From positions 1 through 17,878 of the forward strand of contig CAMEOL010000006.1 of assembly GCA_945929765.1 (NCBI GenBank): a stretch of 17,878 nucleotides of DNA. Reading direction: 5' to 3'. Within the stretch, counting starts at the first letter, position 1. Each line of letters starts with the position of its first letter. This stretch comes from an uncultured Gemella sp. (GTDB lineage: Bacteria > Bacillota > Bacilli > Staphylococcales > Gemellaceae). The notes beneath the pieces were generated by a model. The model made no database searches. It saw nothing but the letters and a program-made list of their open reading frames with translations, and had not been told where the DNA came from. The translations under genes were made by a program, and so were the position numbers. Positions 17,101-17,878 of the stretch are shown here, piece after piece.

Positions 17101-17324
17101 GTACATTCTGCAAAGGACTCTTTTTTTATTGTACCTATTTCTATCTCCATATTATCGACAAAATCATATTCAAACTCTATATTGATCTTAATATCATGAA
17201 TATCCTCTTCGCTATTATTATCAATAACAATACTTTCAATTAATGGAATCCCTAACTGAATTAGTGAGTAATATAGTAAATTTGTCCCCATAACCCTTAC
17301 ATCAAAAACTTGTTTATTTTCCAT
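11112..17324 (-). CDS. Giant DUF4011/DUF3320 SF1 helicase with transglutaminase-like and nuclease-like domains
   Basis: 2070 residues. Domains in order: beta-rich N-terminus (1-120); transglutaminase-like region (about 200-290) with C220 (QANCIEMS), H246 (EKHAFVGCW) and probable E284; DUF4011 motif WMRNLLDLSKRNNLISF (380-396); SF1 helicase with Q674, Walker A GPPGTGKS (691-698), motif Ia (715-732), DEAS box (D1317-S1320), motif III GDPNQMPP (1341-1348), HYRS (1387-1390), VQGDERDV (1509-1516) and NVAVSRSR (1548-1555). A helical insertion of about 470 residues (770-1240) divides motifs Ia and II. A PD-(D/E)XK/Vsr-like domain follows (1604-1710), then an acidic Thr/Asn-rich linker (1715-1885) and the DUF3320 winged-helix-like end (1890-2050). 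It should be an ATP-driven nucleic-acid translocase; such proteins are often suspected in phage defence, but the role here is inferred. AAAGAGGT precedes the ATG. It is a lone gene with its own promoter. Confidence 0.9.
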   Translation of the reverse strand: MENKQVFDVRVMGTNLLYYSLIQLGIPLIESIVIDNNSEEDIHDIKINIEFEYDFVDNMEIEIGTIKKESFAECTVPLVYHARKIFELTEKIVDKVKITVLKGEEVVEVISTNINVLPPNQWSGSRLFPATIASFVMPNLPEISHIVSRAAIILKEKTGNPSFDGYLSEDKNRVLAQLSAIYAAIYEQNIVYSILPATFETIGQRVRTPQEVIQFKQANCIEMSILFASVCEAVGLNPFIVLVEKHAFVGCWLVDELFGSIIEDNVSELKKRSAAGIDDIVMLEATFMNQGSNKSFDNAISTVQDYLVPDDNFELLVDIKFSHMYGITPMPVKTVENGEITIVDYGYASDALEKAETKKNINEYFLDTSKKEEVTKSTIWMRNLLDLSKRNNLISFRPSPRNIQLFTNDIAILEDALSKGDSFTLTEVTGEIQVGRKNNRIVDVDSKTELYTEISKADFKSKKIRTYMPEDDMQFVLKNIYRETQYSIEENGASSLFLALGFLRWIDPKDPKRSNGEVFYRYAPLILVPIDLHRKSIENYQIRLRDEEPQLNITLLEFLRQNFSLSIGGLNPLPEDENGVDIPLVLNSIRKAIMSQKGWDVIETSFLGNFSFSQFVMWNDLKERFDKLTENKIVKGLVDGFYNGEYKEELTGNQVDQLISNKDIVIPTPIDSSQLAAVIEATEGNSFVLHGPPGTGKSQTITTMIANILNQNKSVLFVAEKRAALNVVYDRLTQIGLEDFCLEIHSNKTSRRTVLSKFENNLSLNSDFDFDNYEQRNKRLEIIKNELNEELFALHEIQKSGYSVYNLISKLEELNEDMNLIDFSLSDVSDLTKSNIEHGQHIINLITKLLAASNLNVIQHPLKDFSNKNYSVANKEKLVSDSEQLLLVLDELNLDINKKWINKDYEIADQLIRKIEDRNMKAKLEKSVWNKLLDHDYQNYIDKLIVSCNEYSVLRNDVYSTFSTNIDTVNLVNIKQEYLKAKSAFLLKGSKTKTALAPLNSITKNFIVDENNFDSVFTKLMTYFDLKNDINTRIRNLESNLNYKFDNFDIIDSIEDVLEFIKEVHIISNKYDVDTDEIFDIYEHCTKQDIDKIKSILENNIKVRRLIENIKNIVGYDLAIYLNDENYNETIKDKLNVWLNNLEMWKDYSLMYEYILELGNVCGEKIKVKVEEHLKTNDIDYTEFEQIFVLSIFDKLTKLYIEENSSLTRFNVSSTVEKIKEYNRLVDCLEEISKEKVRNTLINNLPFVTKNDEFINRELANLNKVIRSKGRATSIRKIFKENGNVIKKITPCMLMSPLSVAQYIDLDFPKFDVIIFDEASQIRTGVAVGAMSRAENCIIVGDPNQMPPTAFFNTQKLDEDNMHIEDLESLLEDCLAINMPQRRLSCHYRSKSESLIAFSNSMYYGNKMLTFPAPDDSVSKVTFKKVPGVYDRGGTRTNRIEAEEIVREIIRRLNDEKLSKETIGVVTFNAAQQELIDDILQTEFLNNPRLEKIASKMREPIFIKNLENVQGDERDVILFSITFGKDKNDKFYQNFGPLGKKGGWRRLNVAVSRSRVEMVVISSLTFDEITITPASSEGVVSLKKFLEFAQKGIEILKTRKDTNNNLEDNIIKSINKVLKENGYQTVINFGVSNLTLDIVVENPKQPGQYLCAILLDGLNYYNFGSSRDRNRLLDSVLSRKGWNIYRFWTMDYFENQDNLMRNLLDYLNQLVENYIPYESVQKESSSGLLVFEKNRVEEQCELEESMKIEIEDKITEQLTIVDNSTEKNNLEKVRVYNNPNKTLEIDNIELLNKSRLINDNVNMTEISNSTEESQEKNILLNHGENIKHNILFTSTNDEELIEEENNTTTTEEINTVDTTENLSNAPGTAEKQVVKITATTYVKADINKSDDVFVADVHGDYIRDIAMGIIQTESPIMEELLVRRVLEHFKDSKLTVNITNIILNSIKKIKVKKAKENNGVIYYGEIDPKEYFNARIPSEDYRRDIDNISLAEIANMIAVVVNESNNIVGLNEEHLIKETIRKFGFARSTSKIYDRVSEGLGVAIKKKWFKRNRKQKTLELLVNFINTSNY

Positions 17325-17355
17325 AATTTTACCTCTTTAATATTTGTACAACTTC

Positions 17356-17364
17356 ATTATATCA
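17356..17364 (-). promoter_or_regulatory. Extended -10 promoter of the giant helicase gene
   Basis: TGATATAAT on the minus strand, about 30 nt before the start codon. The -35 position is poor, so this is an extended -10 promoter. The same TGATATAAT element occurs before the POT transporter gene. Confidence 0.6.
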
Positions 17365-17405
17365 TACGTTTTCAAAATATTATTAATTTGATTAAAATAT
17401 TTTAT

Positions 17406-17449
17406 ATAATTAAATAATTTCTCTTATTCCTGTGGATAATTAAATAATT
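17406..17449. repeat. 14-bp direct repeat flanking a DnaA-box-like site
   Basis: ATAATTAAATAATT occurs at 17406-17419 and 17436-17449 (30-nt period). TGTGGATAA at 17431-17439 is the exact complement of the DnaA box TTATCCACA and overlaps the second copy. Only one perfect box is present, so this is not an origin by itself. Confidence 0.4.
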
Positions 17450-17503
17450 ATTATCTTTTTTATCTTTTTTATTCCTAATGTTAGATTTAATTGCTTGCTG
17501 TAT

Positions 17504-17878
17504 TTAAGTTAATATTTTCTCTAGATGTATTTCTACCCCATATTCGCTAGTATAAGATTTTTTATTGTTAAATCCTTTAGCTAACCAAAATTTATGCGCC
17601 AGACTATTTAGTGCTACATTTAAATTCAAAGTTAAAATATCGCTTCTTATTAGTTCTTGTTCAATAAATTTAAGTACTTCACTTCCTATGTTTAGACCTC
17701 TATATTCTTTACAAAGAAAAACATATCCTATCATAGCTGCATCGGCTCTTGGAAATTTCACAACATAATCAAAGAAACCTACTAATTTCATGTCATCAAA
17801 TATTAAGTAAAATTTTTTATCATTTATGCTACAGTTGTTAGGTAAATCATAAACAAATTCTTCTAAAACATCACTTAT
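17504..17878 (-). CDS. GNAT-family N-acetyltransferase (5' end outside window)
   Basis: The reading frame is open from the stop at 17504 to the window edge, so the Met at 17791 is internal: the 29 codons before it continue the GNAT fold (a strand KKFYLIFDD leads into MKLVGFFDYVV). At least 124 residues are present. The acetyl-CoA-binding motif A is visible as YVFLCKEYRGLNIGSEVLKF, with the R-G-x-N-I-G pyrophosphate loop, and the C-terminal half ends with the usual NxxAxxFWxxxGF-like pattern (NSLAHKFWLAKGF). It transfers an acetyl group from acetyl-CoA to an amine; the substrate is unknown. No ribosome binding site lies before the internal Met. The helicase gene follows after 179 nt with its own promoter. 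Confidence 0.85.
   Translation of the reverse strand: MSDVLEEFVYDLPNNCSINDKKFYLIFDDMKLVGFFDYVVKFPRADAAMIGYVFLCKEYRGLNIGSEVLKFIEQELIRSDILTLNLNVALNSLAHKFWLAKGFNNKKSYTSEYGVEIHLEKILT

Noticed and set aside
17431..17439. Replication origin at the DnaA box
   Set aside because: Only one perfect box is seen; other candidates in the window have a mismatch and are far away. There is no dnaA or dnaN gene.

Overview
The window is AT-rich DNA from a low-GC Gram-positive bacterium (class Bacilli). Strong AGGAGG-type ribosome binding sites, TTGAAN/TATAAT promoters, a Staphylococcus-type ClpP (S98/H123/D172), a YitT/DUF2179 protein and a gene-dense layout all fit. The overall impression is Gemella or a close relative; this is a judgement from composition and protein style, not a database result. 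No rRNA, tRNA, CRISPR array or intact mobile element was seen.

Layout. Positions 1-137 hold the tail of an unrecognised + strand gene, followed by two hairpins that separate it from a convergent POT-family peptide transporter gene (minus, 406-1806). A divergent intergenic region leads to a YitT-family membrane protein gene and clpP (both +, 2139-3728), closed by a strong terminator. Next come three minus-strand single genes of thiol and electrophile chemistry: a small glutaredoxin-like protein (3984-4259), a CatE-like two-domain VOC dioxygenase (4402-5247) and a cytoplasmic DsbA-family CGWC protein (5453-6073). They are followed by an overlapping pair of half-transporter genes for a heterodimeric ABC exporter (6359-9824, minus), and by a divergent Cys-type glutathione peroxidase gene (9954-10436, +). 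A 675-nt stretch without a convincing gene carries a possible small RNA promoter/terminator pair. A 6.2-kb minus-strand gene (11112-17324) encodes a 2070-residue protein: transglutaminase-like region, DUF4011, SF1 helicase with a long helical insertion, PD-(D/E)XK-like domain, low-complexity linker and DUF3320. The window ends inside a GNAT acetyltransferase gene.

How the genes may work together. The block 3984-10436 reads as a redox and detoxification island. The three thiol/electrophile genes share a near-identical sequence around TAATTAGTAAT placed about 40 nt upstream of each start codon, which suggests one regulator for genes that are otherwise transcribed separately. The ABC exporter and the peroxidase share a divergent promoter region but do not carry this motif. 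The giant helicase stands alone with its own extended -10 promoter. By architecture it is a candidate nucleic-acid-processing or defence factor, but nothing in the flanks confirms that role.
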